The notes beneath the pieces were generated by a model. It did no database searches, had not been told where the DNA came from, and worked only from the letters and a program-made list of their open reading frames with translations. Below, piece by piece: positions 48,476 through 59,104 of a stretch of 64,000 nt of DNA. A program made the position numbers and the translations under genes. The stretch is from contig JADNRZ010000009.1 of NCBI GenBank assembly GCA_015501605.1, positions 1,969,650 to 2,033,649 of the forward strand, written 5' to 3'. Each line of letters begins with the position of its first letter. Position 1 is the first letter of the stretch. Source of the DNA: Panaeolus papilionaceus (Eukaryota > Basidiomycota > Agaricomycetes > Agaricales).

Positions 48476-48628
48476 GGATGCACCCCCAAGACCAAGTCCA
48501 GTCAGCTCTCTAACCTACCATCAGTCAAACCTGGGCCCTGGCTATGGTAGAAAAAAAAAAAAGCGAGAATTGTAAATAAAAAAAAATAAAATACAGCCTT
48601 GTCAGATCAAGGACAACCTTTTAAATAT
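48476..48628 (+). repeat. Left inverted-repeat arm
   Basis: About 153 bp, near-perfect reverse complement of 48866-49016. It includes a 12-base A run and a second A/T run that differs slightly between arms. Confidence 0.88.
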
Positions 48629-48865
48629 TAACAAGGTAAGTGCCTCGCTTCGCTACGGCTACCAGTGAATGGTATGTGGAAATCGACGGACCAAGCAAAC
48701 GGTAGAAAATAAACCGGATTTGCAATAGAATCATTTCAAAATGCAGAATGACAAAAGCAAGTGCATGGATAGGGAAACACGCAAATACATGCAAACGAAT
48801 TCGCAGGTAATGCTTAAAGTATAGGTAATAATGTTATCCAATTTCCTGTACTAACACATTGCACG

Positions 48866-49016
48866 ATATTTAAAAGGTTGTCCTTGATCTGACAAGGCTG
48901 TATTTTATTTATTTATTTACAATTCTCGCTTTTTTTTTTTTCTACCATAGCCAGGGCCCAGGTTTGACTGATGGTAGGTTAGAGAGCCGACTGGACTTGG
49001 TCTTGGGGGTGCATCC
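48866..49016 (-). repeat. Right inverted-repeat arm
   Basis: About 151 bp, near-perfect reverse complement of 48476-48628. Confidence 0.88.
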
Positions 49017-49215
49017 CAGTGGCAGGCTCACGTGTACAAAAAGCTGATCCTGTCCTGCGTCCAGGATCATTCACATGTGTGACTATTACGTTGATAAAGA
49101 CAATGAACCCTACAACTCGAAGGCTCCTACGGCAACGATAAAACCCAGACAGTTCCCCCAAATGCACACTAGCCTTCTCTTTCGCCCCTTCGGGGTACAC
49201 CTTGTGCCAATCTTC

Positions 49216-50345
49216 ATGACGAAGGACATCGACACACATCCCTCGAGCTCATGGGAGCCACGACTTCGAGGGGAAATATTTGACAGAATCATCTCCAACG
49301 AATTCGATCCAAAGGTCGAGGCAGATTCGGAAACCCTCTGGCCCTTATCGCTGGTCTGCCAGCGCTTCCGTTTAGCGTGCTTGAAGTCGAGCTGGAATCA
49401 AATACCAATATGGACAGATACGAGACTTATCGTTATGTCTAGGGGCAATTCGCCTCTTGCATCGCTATGCGCCCCAAGCTGGGTAGCGACATACTGCAAC
49501 TCCATGATACCTTCAGTTCAAAACGAGCTGAAGAAGAGACGTTTCAGACAGGCAACTGGGATGCTTTTCTCAAACTATCCAACCTCAATGATTTGACAGT
49601 AAGCTATGCTGTAGAAGACTCTCACCGGATTGGCACTGGGCTCCCCACGTCCCTTAGCAAGTATGTATGACCCATTTTTGAGTACCAAGATTGGATACAG
49701 AGCATTGCTCGATGTGTACATATCTCCTGAATCTCGCCTCGTATTACCTAAGTTTTAATTGTATTGCATTCCCGATATACAACATTCTCATCTCCTGCAC
49801 CCAATTAAAGGAGCTCAGGTTGAAGGACGTCAAGTTCACACAGTGGTCTCCCTCCTCTGCTCTCCCTGAATCAGTGATCAAAGAAGGCTTCCCACTGGAC
49901 TCGACATCAAGATGTTCAAGTCTAGAGGTGCTGTGACCACCTGGATCGCGTTTTCAAGAACATTGGTTTCCTCGGCATAGGATGCCGGACGAATCCAACA
50001 AATTATCGGGTCTCAATTGATATACCCAGCATATGCATGGGCGCCAAAACACATACCCTCGACGATGGTGAGCATAAACGACGAGGACCCCAGAAACAAG
50101 ACCACATTCAATATCCACTGCGAAGTTCTCTCTCAAGAGTCAATTCAACAGGTGCACAAACTATATACAGTACAGGTTGGCCATCATTCTCAGTTCATTC
50201 GATGCTCATACATTCTAATTCGCCGAGCAGCTGATTGATCGAGTGTATGAATGCACGAATGACTCCGAGGCTCAAGAACCGAATGCGACGTGGATGTCGA
50301 GCTGGGATTCGGATAGGATGAATTTATTCATATTCCTGATTGGGT
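49216..50345 (+). pseudogene. Degenerate F-box/LRR gene relic
   Basis: Pieces in different frames resemble an F-box/LRR protein: WEPRLRGEIFDRIISNEF with WPLSLVCQRFRLACLKSSW (49240-49400), AFLKLSNLNDLTVSYAVED (about 49560-49620), CTQLKELRLKDVKFTQWSP (about 49797-49855) and SSWDSDRMNLFIFLIG near 50300-50345. Stops occur between the blocks and only some could be removed by introns. A real multi-exon gene with short exons is possible; a decayed copy seems more likely. Confidence 0.5.
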
Positions 50346-50835
50346 AGTAGCTGAATGGATAACAGGCTTAAGCCTAACCTAAGCACACACCCTCTGAAGA
50401 TGTACTAGGGCTGAACAGGGCTTGGGTATGTTCTTTTTTCATCATGATGCGAAGGTGGGGGAGAGGTAAGATGCGACTTCCGTTGACCTGTGATTGTCAC
50501 CGTGGGCCCATAAAAGGAGGTTTTTCCTCCCGGAGGGCATATTGGGCGTATAATACCTAAGTTTATGGTAGTTTTATTCCCTAGACACAATCCCAAAACG
50601 TTTGAAATAAAGTAAATGTCCCCAAGTAAGGAAAAAACCGTCTGAAAAACCCACCTGAAGACAACTTAAATTACCCACCTGTGAAACACCGAAAAGGGAA
50701 GTGCGTGAATCAAAGGAAAAATGCGCCAGCAAGGGAGGATTATTCACAGATTGGATTATATTGGAAGATAGATATATTTACATGAAAAAAAAAAAGAAAA
50801 GACAAGCACAGCGCGACGTGTCGCGCAAGCTGGAG
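50346..50835. other. Intergenic
   Basis: Contains a small palindrome (GGAGGTTTTTCCTCC near 50517) and an A run at 50784-50799. No gene supported. Confidence 0.45.
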
Positions 50836-51069
50836 CTATTTTAGGGCCGAATACGAATCAAGCGCGCTGATCGTGCCAGTCTTGCTGATCGCGCTGGTCT
50901 CGTTGATATAAAACTTCATGTAACGAAACGTCGCAGAAGTTATTGTTAGCGATGCACTAGATGCAATGAACGACGTCGATGACTCACCAAACCACACGAG
51001 AGCGCACACAAAAAAAAGGGCAATAAGCCCTAAAAACCCTCCGTAAAACAGTGACTTTGTGGAATCCAT
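50836..51069 (-). CDS. Small hypothetical protein with one membrane segment
   Basis: An open frame of 77 residues with a hydrophobic N-terminal segment (LFYGGFLGLIALFFVCALVW). Within it, GTGAGTCA (about 50986) followed by a later ACATGAAG could be an intron, in which case the mature product would differ. No family was recognised and it could be a chance frame. Confidence 0.3.
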   Translation of the reverse strand: MDSTKSLFYGGFLGLIALFFVCALVWFGESSTSFIASSASLTITSATFRYMKFYINETSAISKTGTISALDSYSALK

Positions 51070-51597
51070 ATATGCAGCACTGAACTCCAGTCAGCCCTAA
51101 GTTGAAATGGGATATAGACATGAGAGCCACACATACCTTTTGAGTGAAATTTTATTGATGATTGTATTGACAAATGTAAGCAGAGTTGTAGATATCTGTA
51201 GGGGGGGATCTGTTAGTAAGAGAATGTATGGTGATTGATGCCACATACCTTGTGTCACAAAACTAGTTTTGAACTGCAGTTGATGATGATGGTTGGAAGT
51301 GAAGAGAAGTTGAAAAGAAAAAATTCTCGCAGTGAGCATGGCTCCTAAGGATTTTCTCGCTCACCTAATAAATTCTCGCCCTTGGATTTTCTTGTTTTAT
51401 CTTTGTATTTTATCTTTTTCTGTAGAAAATTAGAGTGTTCAAGTAGACATACACATACTTGTACATGTTTAGGGGAATAATGTGGTAGTTAGCGCCCAAG
51501 TTGCAATCAACGGTGGAGATAAATAAGACACGCGCGCGCAGAACGAAACCGATGATGGCATGTGTTGTCAAAAAGTAGTCAAGAAGCGAGCTCAGGC
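51070..51597. other. Intergenic
   Basis: AT-rich with no supportable gene. Confidence 0.45.
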
Positions 51598-53952
51598 TTA
51601 AAGAGTCGGTGTGTCGTATGGGAATGGCGTGCGAGGGATGCTAATGAATCCAGATCGACGAATGAATGATCTGAGGCCGTACGAACTCTGTGTCTGCTGT
51701 TGCTGATTAAACAACGCATTCACATTCCTCCCCCTCCCCCGATCCCAATAATACGTCGGCGTCCTCCCCCCACTCCCCACCGCATCATGATCATGGTCAT
51801 CTTCATTTCCCACCCTCTCCTCATGCACTGTGACCATCCTCGGCACCCCATCCTCACCACTCTCATCATCATCATCATTACGATGCTCCTCTGCCCTCCT
51901 CCTCACTCTCGCCCACTAGCTCCTCCCCACACTCGCCTCCGAACTCGAGCTCGGAGAAGGTATTGTAAAAACTCCCTCTTCCTCCCCACCCCAACCCCAG
52001 ACGTATACTCCGCTCCCGGCGTCACCGTAGCATTAGAAGTCGACGTCGTATGTAATGTAGAAAGAGAATGTGATAACGCAGCGATCGTAGACGTCGAATT
52101 CGAGTGTGTCTTCGTAGTGTAATTAGTCAGAGTCGACGCAGACATAGTCAGATTCTTGGTAGCCTGATGAGTGTTATATTGCTGGGGGTGTGGTGCATGA
52201 CACCGGTGCGAGCGGGCGTGCGAGAGTATGCTGGTGATGATAAGGATAAGGACTGATTCTGAGAAGGTATTGAGGATGACAGAATGGATGAATCTGAAGG
52301 AGGGAGTTGGTGGTGAATGAGTCGTTGCTGCAGCAGTTGTTAATAACGATGCTGTTGCTGTTGATGGCAAGTAGTGTCGATGTATGTCTTTGAATCTGAT
52401 ACTGAAAACATGTTCAGAAAACAGAAAATAAAAACGAAAGAAAGAGAAAAAGAAAAGAGCGAAGGAGGCATTGGTAGTGATAGTCCAAGATGAAACTCAT
52501 GATATTGATTAAGACTTGTCAACGCCCTAACCTGTACAACGTTCATCTTCATCCTCCGTATCATCAACAACATTATATCCACCACTCTCTTTCTGCCTTC
52601 TCTTGCCTTTACTCTTCTTGCGCTTCTCTCTCCCGCGACCATCACTCTCCAACCCCCGATTCTTCAAATGCAAAGGCGTCTCAAACGCCAAACTCAGCGT
52701 CGAAAGCTGCCCAGGTGTCTCCACAACATCCCGCATCTGCATCCGCCTCTGCATCTCATCTACCCCTTTCATATCCCCAAAATTGAGCCGTAAATTCAGT
52801 CGACCCGTTGTTGTTGTTGTTGTCACACCATATACTGCCTATGCGAACGGCTATGCACAGTTAAGAATCCTCCTGAAAATGGATTGTTAAGGACCAAGGG
52901 CGGGTTATGTCCAAAATATCGTTGTCTGCATCGTGCCCACGCCCTTGGTGTTTCCCATCCCAACGATGATTACTGGGGAATACGCATTAGGCAATGGCAA
53001 CCCCCCAACCCTGCTCGTCATGATACTCATCACCGTCATCGGCCTCACAAACAACGCGTTTCTCGGGTTATGCAGATTTGTCGCATGTGGATGGTGCAAT
53101 TGTGGTGGCTCCTAGAAAGGGATGCTTTCTCGCTCCGCGATATACGAAGCTGTAAGATCAGAGGGTGTCGTAACCTCCTTGTCCTCTTCGTCTGCGGATC
53201 CCTCCTCACCGATACTCCCCATCTCCTCTGTTCTCACACCTATCACTGAAACGCTCCTTCCAGCCGTCCTGCTCCTCATCACAGTGCTGGTACCACCACT
53301 CCCCCTTGTCCCACTATCAACATAAATATCTCCATCCTCACTAATACTCCCACTCCCACTCTCACTCCCCACCCCAACACTCGTCGTGCTCATCTGCATC
53401 TTCAACGACACGCTCCCCATACCCGAAATCAACACGCTCCTCTCTTCCACACTCTCATCAACCAAGATTGGCCAACCCCACTTACACTCCCCATCCCGGT
53501 CTCGCCACCAACGATCCTCACTCGTCTGCCCTTGCCTCCTCTTCCTTCTCCTCCTTCACTCTCCTCATCGGAATCATCGGAATCATCGGAACTACCCACA
53601 TCGACACAACCAACACCCACTCCTGACCCATTGGTCGTCATACTCATAGGTGTAGTCGAGATCTTCACAGCTGCGGAGGCGGCGTCGGTGTGGCCTCTCT
53701 CCTCACTGCATTGTTGCCTCTGTGTAATACGGACGGCGAGGGAGCTGGTGTGGGTACTGCTGAGAGACGCAGACGATCCAATAGGTGGTGGTATGCAGCG
53801 GGGGAGGGCGAAGGGAATGCTTGAGTTCCGAATGAATGAGCACAGGCAAGAGGTAGGTTGAAGTATATGTGGTTATGGAGAGTGATATCGATGTGAACGA
53901 GCTGGTGGCATGTGGATGAATTTGTGTTATAATTGAAAGTGAGATTCACCAT
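51598..53952 (-). CDS. Unresolved low-complexity coding region (minus strand favoured)
   Basis: Several minus-strand frames look protein-like: from 53952 MVNLTFNYNTNSSTCHQLVH, an acidic Gly/Ser-rich part (53112-53465, EEGSADEEDKEVTTPSDL), a mixed-charge part (52527-52826, GQLSTLSLAFETPLHLKNRG then a Lys/Arg cluster), a Ser/Thr-rich part with glycosylation-type NxT sites (about 52000-52145), and a Gln-rich end (51598-51906, FNQQQQTQSSYGLRSFIRRS). No confident splicing joins them and no domain was recognised. On the plus strand, 52890-53115 instead encodes two hydrophobic helices. The strand assignment is therefore tentative. Confidence 0.25.
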
Positions 53953-54136
53953 GCCTCAGAGCTGGTGGACGATATATTTTTAGCGTCAATGATGATGCTT
54001 TGATATGAGAGAGTCGTATACCTTAGCCAGATCACTAGATCAAAGATTTGTATGATAAATAGATGGCGTCGGGCAGTATATCAATAGTGAAACTTGTTGA
54101 AAAGAGGTGCACGCAGTTGATACAAATTGGCCAATT

Positions 54137-57100
54137 TTAATGAAGTAGCGACAGGTGAACAACAGTCGACCTGTCTATATACGCCCATTTCCCATCCTTC
54201 TCGACTCTCCCTACGACGCATTGAATCGTATTCAGATCCACGACTTCGTAGGATCCAAGGGCGCTGTACCAGTAATAGTCATCCTTCAATGTAACGACTG
54301 TTTTTCGGATGAATGCCAGTGCTAAGATGCACGGTTGCTCTACCCCGAGATTAGGATGGGCTGGGAGGTCAAGTGCGATGACCTTCAGAAGCTGCCCAAA
54401 GAAAGTCTCATTGACCATCTCCTCTGGCAAGTTTGGAGAGTTTTTGTTTTTGTCGACGAGACATACGTACTTCAAAGCATGATATTAATATTGCTGACTT
54501 CACATAGAAAATGTTGATGACTGACTTTAACAAATGTATTATCGCGCGAGTCCTTGCTCATCTTGCAGATTGAACTAGCTCGTATCACGTCCTGTCCTTT
54601 CACGACTCGGCCAAACTGCTGCACATTGCTTGTCAAAGGGTACGCCTGGTTGACGACGGTCCTGGCCAGGCCCAAACGAGTTGCCAGATGCTCTTGAATT
54701 TTGCCACGAAGACTCGGCCTGGAATCCACAACCGTATCAAGTGTGTTTGGGCCATTGGGTGGCGTAAGGATATAATCTTCATCTGCTGGTCTATCAGTAC
54801 AAGAGCCTTTGAGCGCTAAAAATAGGTCCTTACACCCTTCCACAACAATACCGTTCTGGCATGTTGGGGGATCCAAATTTAGGTCTTCGGTAGCCTGATA
54901 TTCAAGCCTGATGTGGTCCAGTTGCGACATATCTAAAACGAAATTGGTGATGGATGCGAAAGGATGGCGACGGCTGCTGATAGCCTGGAGTAGGGTGTTG
55001 CAGTGTCTCTCCATCGCAAATGCCCAATATGCCCAAACGGGGCCACATGAACGGATACCATCTGCGATATGAAGTAGAGAATGAACTGTAAGAGGACAGC
55101 AAGGGAGTCGGTCCTCTTTAAAGCCATAATATAGTCTATAATGTTTTAAAATGAGACTCGTGATTAAAAGTTGTACCCCTACGCACCTTTCATAGTCTGT
55201 GACCCATGCCCGGAATCCTTTCTCGATATCGTCAACCATTTCAGACGTCATCGCCACCGAAAGACACATCCTGATGAGCTTGACGAGGTTGTAAAAATGC
55301 TTGTAATATACCGGATGCAGGCGACCCTTCAGAACGACGGGAGCTATAAACAACGTGAAGTTGGAGTACATTTCGGCCGTAAGCTTGACGCTTTTCTTTG
55401 CGATATTGGGCACTGCAGCACCAAAACATGCGGGGATGGTCTTCCCACATTTAGCTGTCTCCTTGCCGATTTCCGCCCATGTTTCTGGTGGGATGTGATA
55501 AGGGAGCCCGGTGTGCGAGACCTTGTTTTCCTTAAATTTGCCGGTCCAAAGATGAATGAGATTCTTGATCGTGTTCTCCCACATGAGGTGCATGAAATCA
55601 TATGGGAAGGAAAAGGGGAAGGTGATTGATTGGAGCTGCGAGATAAGGGGGATGCCTTTGATTCCGTAGAGCTTTGAGAGTCGTTCTTCCGCTGTGGCCG
55701 TGGGGGCCATCTGGACTTCTGTTGCTTGTCGCTTGAATTCCTCGGGGGTTCGAAGGGGGAGATTGGCGGGGTCATAGGATGCTAATCCGAGGTTGACTTG
55801 AAGATTGTGGCGGGAGAGGGGAACATAGTGAGTGTGTTCACCCAGTGCAGAGATGCCTGGGATGTTGCACACTCGACAAGGCCATAGTCCATTGTGTCCC
55901 TTCATGCGCATGACCATGGACATGGCAGGAATGTCGCCGAACACCAGTATGAGGAAGGCACGTAGCAGGAATAGAACCTTTTCAACTCCATCAAAGGCCT
56001 CTATGCCCCTCTCAAGCTTGACGAACTCCTCAAACAGTGGCCAAAAAAAGGTGTCGAAGTCCTTGGGTTTGTTTGGACCGGGAATGGTACCAACATTGAT
56101 ACAGTATTGCTTTTGGAACCGCTTTTCAGGCGACAGATTGTAATTGAAGAGGATGATTGGCCAGGCGGTCTTGTCGGCACGATCAAATGGTGCAAAGCCA
56201 TCTGTTGAAAGACCGAAAGCGATGTCGCGATCATCGGCGAAGAAATTGGTAGGGGGGTTTGAATCAGGGATTGGGATTGAGATGAGGGTTCTGTAGAGGA
56301 TGCCATCGTATACATCGTCCATGCGATTCGGGTCGTGCGTTTGTGTTTGCCTAGATCGATGCCGCATTTCCTCTGCAAGCGTAGGATTTGCTACCATTGC
56401 TTTGATTCGGGGGATGAGCGGTATATAGTCGAAAAACTTCCGTGGTGTTTCACTATTAGGTTTGTAACGGGGAAGATTACACAGTGGGCATCGTGTCAAA
56501 TCCTTATATGGCCCTGTAAAGCATACGCAGCTGTCAACGCAGCAACTATATCGAACAGGGAGCAGGCCGGATAACGAATATGCGTGCTTCTTGGCCCGTT
56601 TTAATGAAACCTGAGGACTGTTCGGAAAGGCTTTGAACCAACGATTGTATTGCTGTCTTGGTACATGGCTTTCCACTCTCAGCGCGAAAATCTGTATTAA
56701 CGCAAGGTCATACTCGTCTGATGCGTTTAATTCAGTAATCAAAATTATCAAGTCACAAACAGATTTTACTCACCAAGTTTCATGGCTTCGTGGGCTTCCA
56801 GTTCGAACTGTTGACGAAATAATATCTCCTCAGAATTGCCATGATCGGACATGTGCATTTGAGCGACTTCTGTTTTGCTAACAGGATGGTCCTGCACGAA
56901 CTCCATCTCCGGGTCCCCCACCATCTCCTGCGTCGTGTTCTCATCGTCGTCTTCGTCTTCATCCTCTACATCGTCATCCTCTTCGCTTTCGTGTCCCTCT
57001 CCCTCTTCCACGTAAGTCCGTAGAACTGGGGCCCCATATGAATCTTCATTTGCACTGCTTAAGTCGAGTGCAGCTTGTAATACACGACCCTCGTCTTCGT

Positions 57101-57638
57101 CCTCCTCGACTTGCGTTTCAACATTCATCACTTGGGAATGCTGAGGGCGTGTCCATCGCAATCTGAGGGCATCGTATATACGGACTGCTGCTGGGGCATC
57201 GTAAGTGCCTATGTCATCTCGTCGATCTTGAGGCGGGTGCTGTTCCATGTCATGACCGGAGATATGAAATGGCTCGGGATGCGTTGTACTTGGTTCACCG
57301 ATATCGAGATGAGATGATCCAGACGCAGCCTGCGCATTGGATGATGACAAGTGGCTATAAGACATTGCCCGCAATTCCTCAATCTCTGAGAGGAGCCTAT
57401 CTCGCGCACCACCCCAATAGTCACCACTGACATGGCGTCTCGCTGTGGCATGTGTCACTGATTCCATGCATCCACACCGACAAATGATTCTGGTGTATCT
57501 TCCTTGAGATTCTTCTGGATCTGTGGGGGGCTCTGGCTGAGAAACAGGCTGAGTGGGTACGGGCGGAGCAGCAGATCGCAATGTGTATGGATGAGCAGCC
57601 GTTCTGGACGCCGCGGGCTGAACAGTATTTCGAGGCAT
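54137..57638 (-). CDS. Tnp2-type transposase (CACTA/EnSpm-like element)
   Basis: Three exons: 56774-57638, 54526-56717, 54137-54469, giving about 1,130 residues. The start is the ATG at 57638 (MPRNTVQPAA). The N-terminal exon has a Cys/His cluster (IICRCGCMESVTHATARRHV) and a long Asp/Glu run. The second exon has a zinc-ribbon-like CVDSCVCFTGPYKDLTRCPLC and the catalytic region of the Tnp2 family: GLSTDGFAPF, the MKGHNGLWPCRVCNIPG motif, DFMHLMWENTIKNLIHLW, and YWAFAMERHCNTLLQAI. The third exon, TFFGQLLKVIALDLPAH, is the usual C-terminal extension. These enzymes cut and paste CACTA-type DNA elements. No frameshift was seen, so the gene may be active. Confidence 0.9.
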
Positions 57639-59104
57639 GACCAAAAGTCTAGGCAGAGGGGGAAGGGAGGGGATGTAGGATTTTTCGTTTTATTGAGACT
57701 GCGGGCAGGATTGCGCGTGGGCGCCATGTGTTGGACTGCACTCCGTAAACAATCGTCGGTCAGATAGTCTTCCATTGACTGAGAAATAAGGGACCTACCA
57801 ACTGGGGATTGACAACAGCTTCTGCAGGATGAAGCAAGGTGCAGGTGTATCAACAGAAATTGCATCTGGATTAAGGTGGTAGTGTGCAGACATTCGCCCG
57901 ATTCCCTCAGGATCGATCAGGGGTATGAATATATCAGCTTGAAATCGGAGTGGGTGAGGGTAAATAGAGGGTTGTATTTGGGTTGGTGGAACAAGAAGCC
58001 GAGTAGCGGTTTGCATTTGGGTTGGTAGAAATACGGTGCCTGTGGAAAGAAGAGGGAAGAAAGAGTGACACGAGTCTGACCTCTCTGAATGAACACACGA
58101 CCGACGAGAGTCTAAGTCGTTGGGAAGAAACCAGGCCGACTCGAGTCTGAGCCTGGATAAAATAGGAATTTGTAAAACAACCGACTCGAGTCTGCATCGT
58201 TGAGAAGGGGTAGGGGATGAGGGAGGAACAGATGAACTGAACAGGGAGCATGATGGTGGTTGAAAGGTAAAGAGATAAACGGACATTGGACTTAGAGATC
58301 TGAATTGGGAAATGCAGACACATGACACATATACAAACATGGGAACACAACAACGACAGCACATCCTTTGTCGTTACAATCGCCTCTTCAGCAGCATTAC
58401 CATCTTCACTCACCCTCACACACCGTTCATCGACATCATATCCCTCTCAATCCCTTCCTTTCCGTCCAACACCACCAGCAAGACGTAATACGACCAAGAG
58501 GTCTATCCACATGCATCAACTCTCATCAGCCCCACCAAGCCAACAATCGATCTGGTGAGCCGACATGCGGACAACCTCGACCTCTTCTCTCCCCTTGGGT
58601 CAGACTCTTGTCGCCCAATCTTCTTTTGTTTTTGGGTCAGACTCTTGTCGCCCATTTTCCCCTTGTTTTCTGGGTCAGACTCACGTCGCCCTGTTTACTG
58701 AGGTCAGACTTTGTGTCGCCTCTTTCGTCCTACCCCCACCTGTTTTCCCTTGGAGTCGATTTCATGCCCTTAGGAGGTGATATCTGGCCATCTACCAAGA
58801 GAGAAGGCGTCGACAGTTCAGTCTTCAATCGTTATCAGGCAGTTAATGAGGGGTCTGTTTCGCCTGTCCTATCACTGAGTCAGACTCGTGTCGCTCAGCA
58901 AGGGTAGACGACAGACTCTTCCACCTCCTTTTGATGCTTGAACTGGACTGGCTTTGTTTATCTCTTAGTATGATTTTGAGGGCACAGCGCTCATGTTTTC
59001 ATCTTTGTTATTCAATACACAGAACTTTTGGTGCGTCGATTAGATTCTCTGATTAAGACGGTCCTTAACATCATAAACATAGTTTGAAGAAGCAAGAAAC
59101 CAGG
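57639..59104. promoter_or_regulatory. Divergent promoter region with opposed repeat arrays
   Basis: This lies between the transposase gene (-) and the gene at 59105 (+). It carries nine copies of CAGACTC-NN-GTCG or close variants. Four are in minus orientation (58067-58078, 58102-58114, 58137-58149, 58182-58194) on the transposase side and five in plus orientation (58601-58613, 58638-58650, 58676-58688, 58705-58718, 58881-58893) on the other side. Such subterminal or promoter motif arrays are typical binding sites for element-encoded DNA-binding proteins. Open frames here are not supported as genes. Confidence 0.65.

Larger units (their letters stand above)
48476..49016. mobile_element. Fold-back/MITE-like element with ~152-bp terminal inverted repeats
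   Basis: The left arm 48476-48628 and right arm 48866-49016 are reverse complements with very few differences (one A/G substitution and a two-base length difference in an A/T run). Both begin GGATGCACCCCCAAGACCAA when read inward. The 237-bp centre has no coding frame. This is the structure of a non-autonomous DNA transposon or fold-back element. No target-site duplication could be seen at the outer ends, so the true termini, or the class, remain open. Confidence 0.8.

Noticed and set aside
58368..58907. 179-residue plus-strand frame across the motif arrays
   Set aside because: The frame arises from the repeated CAGACTC..GTCGCCC units and CT-rich DNA. No start context or homology, and it lies in the promoter region.
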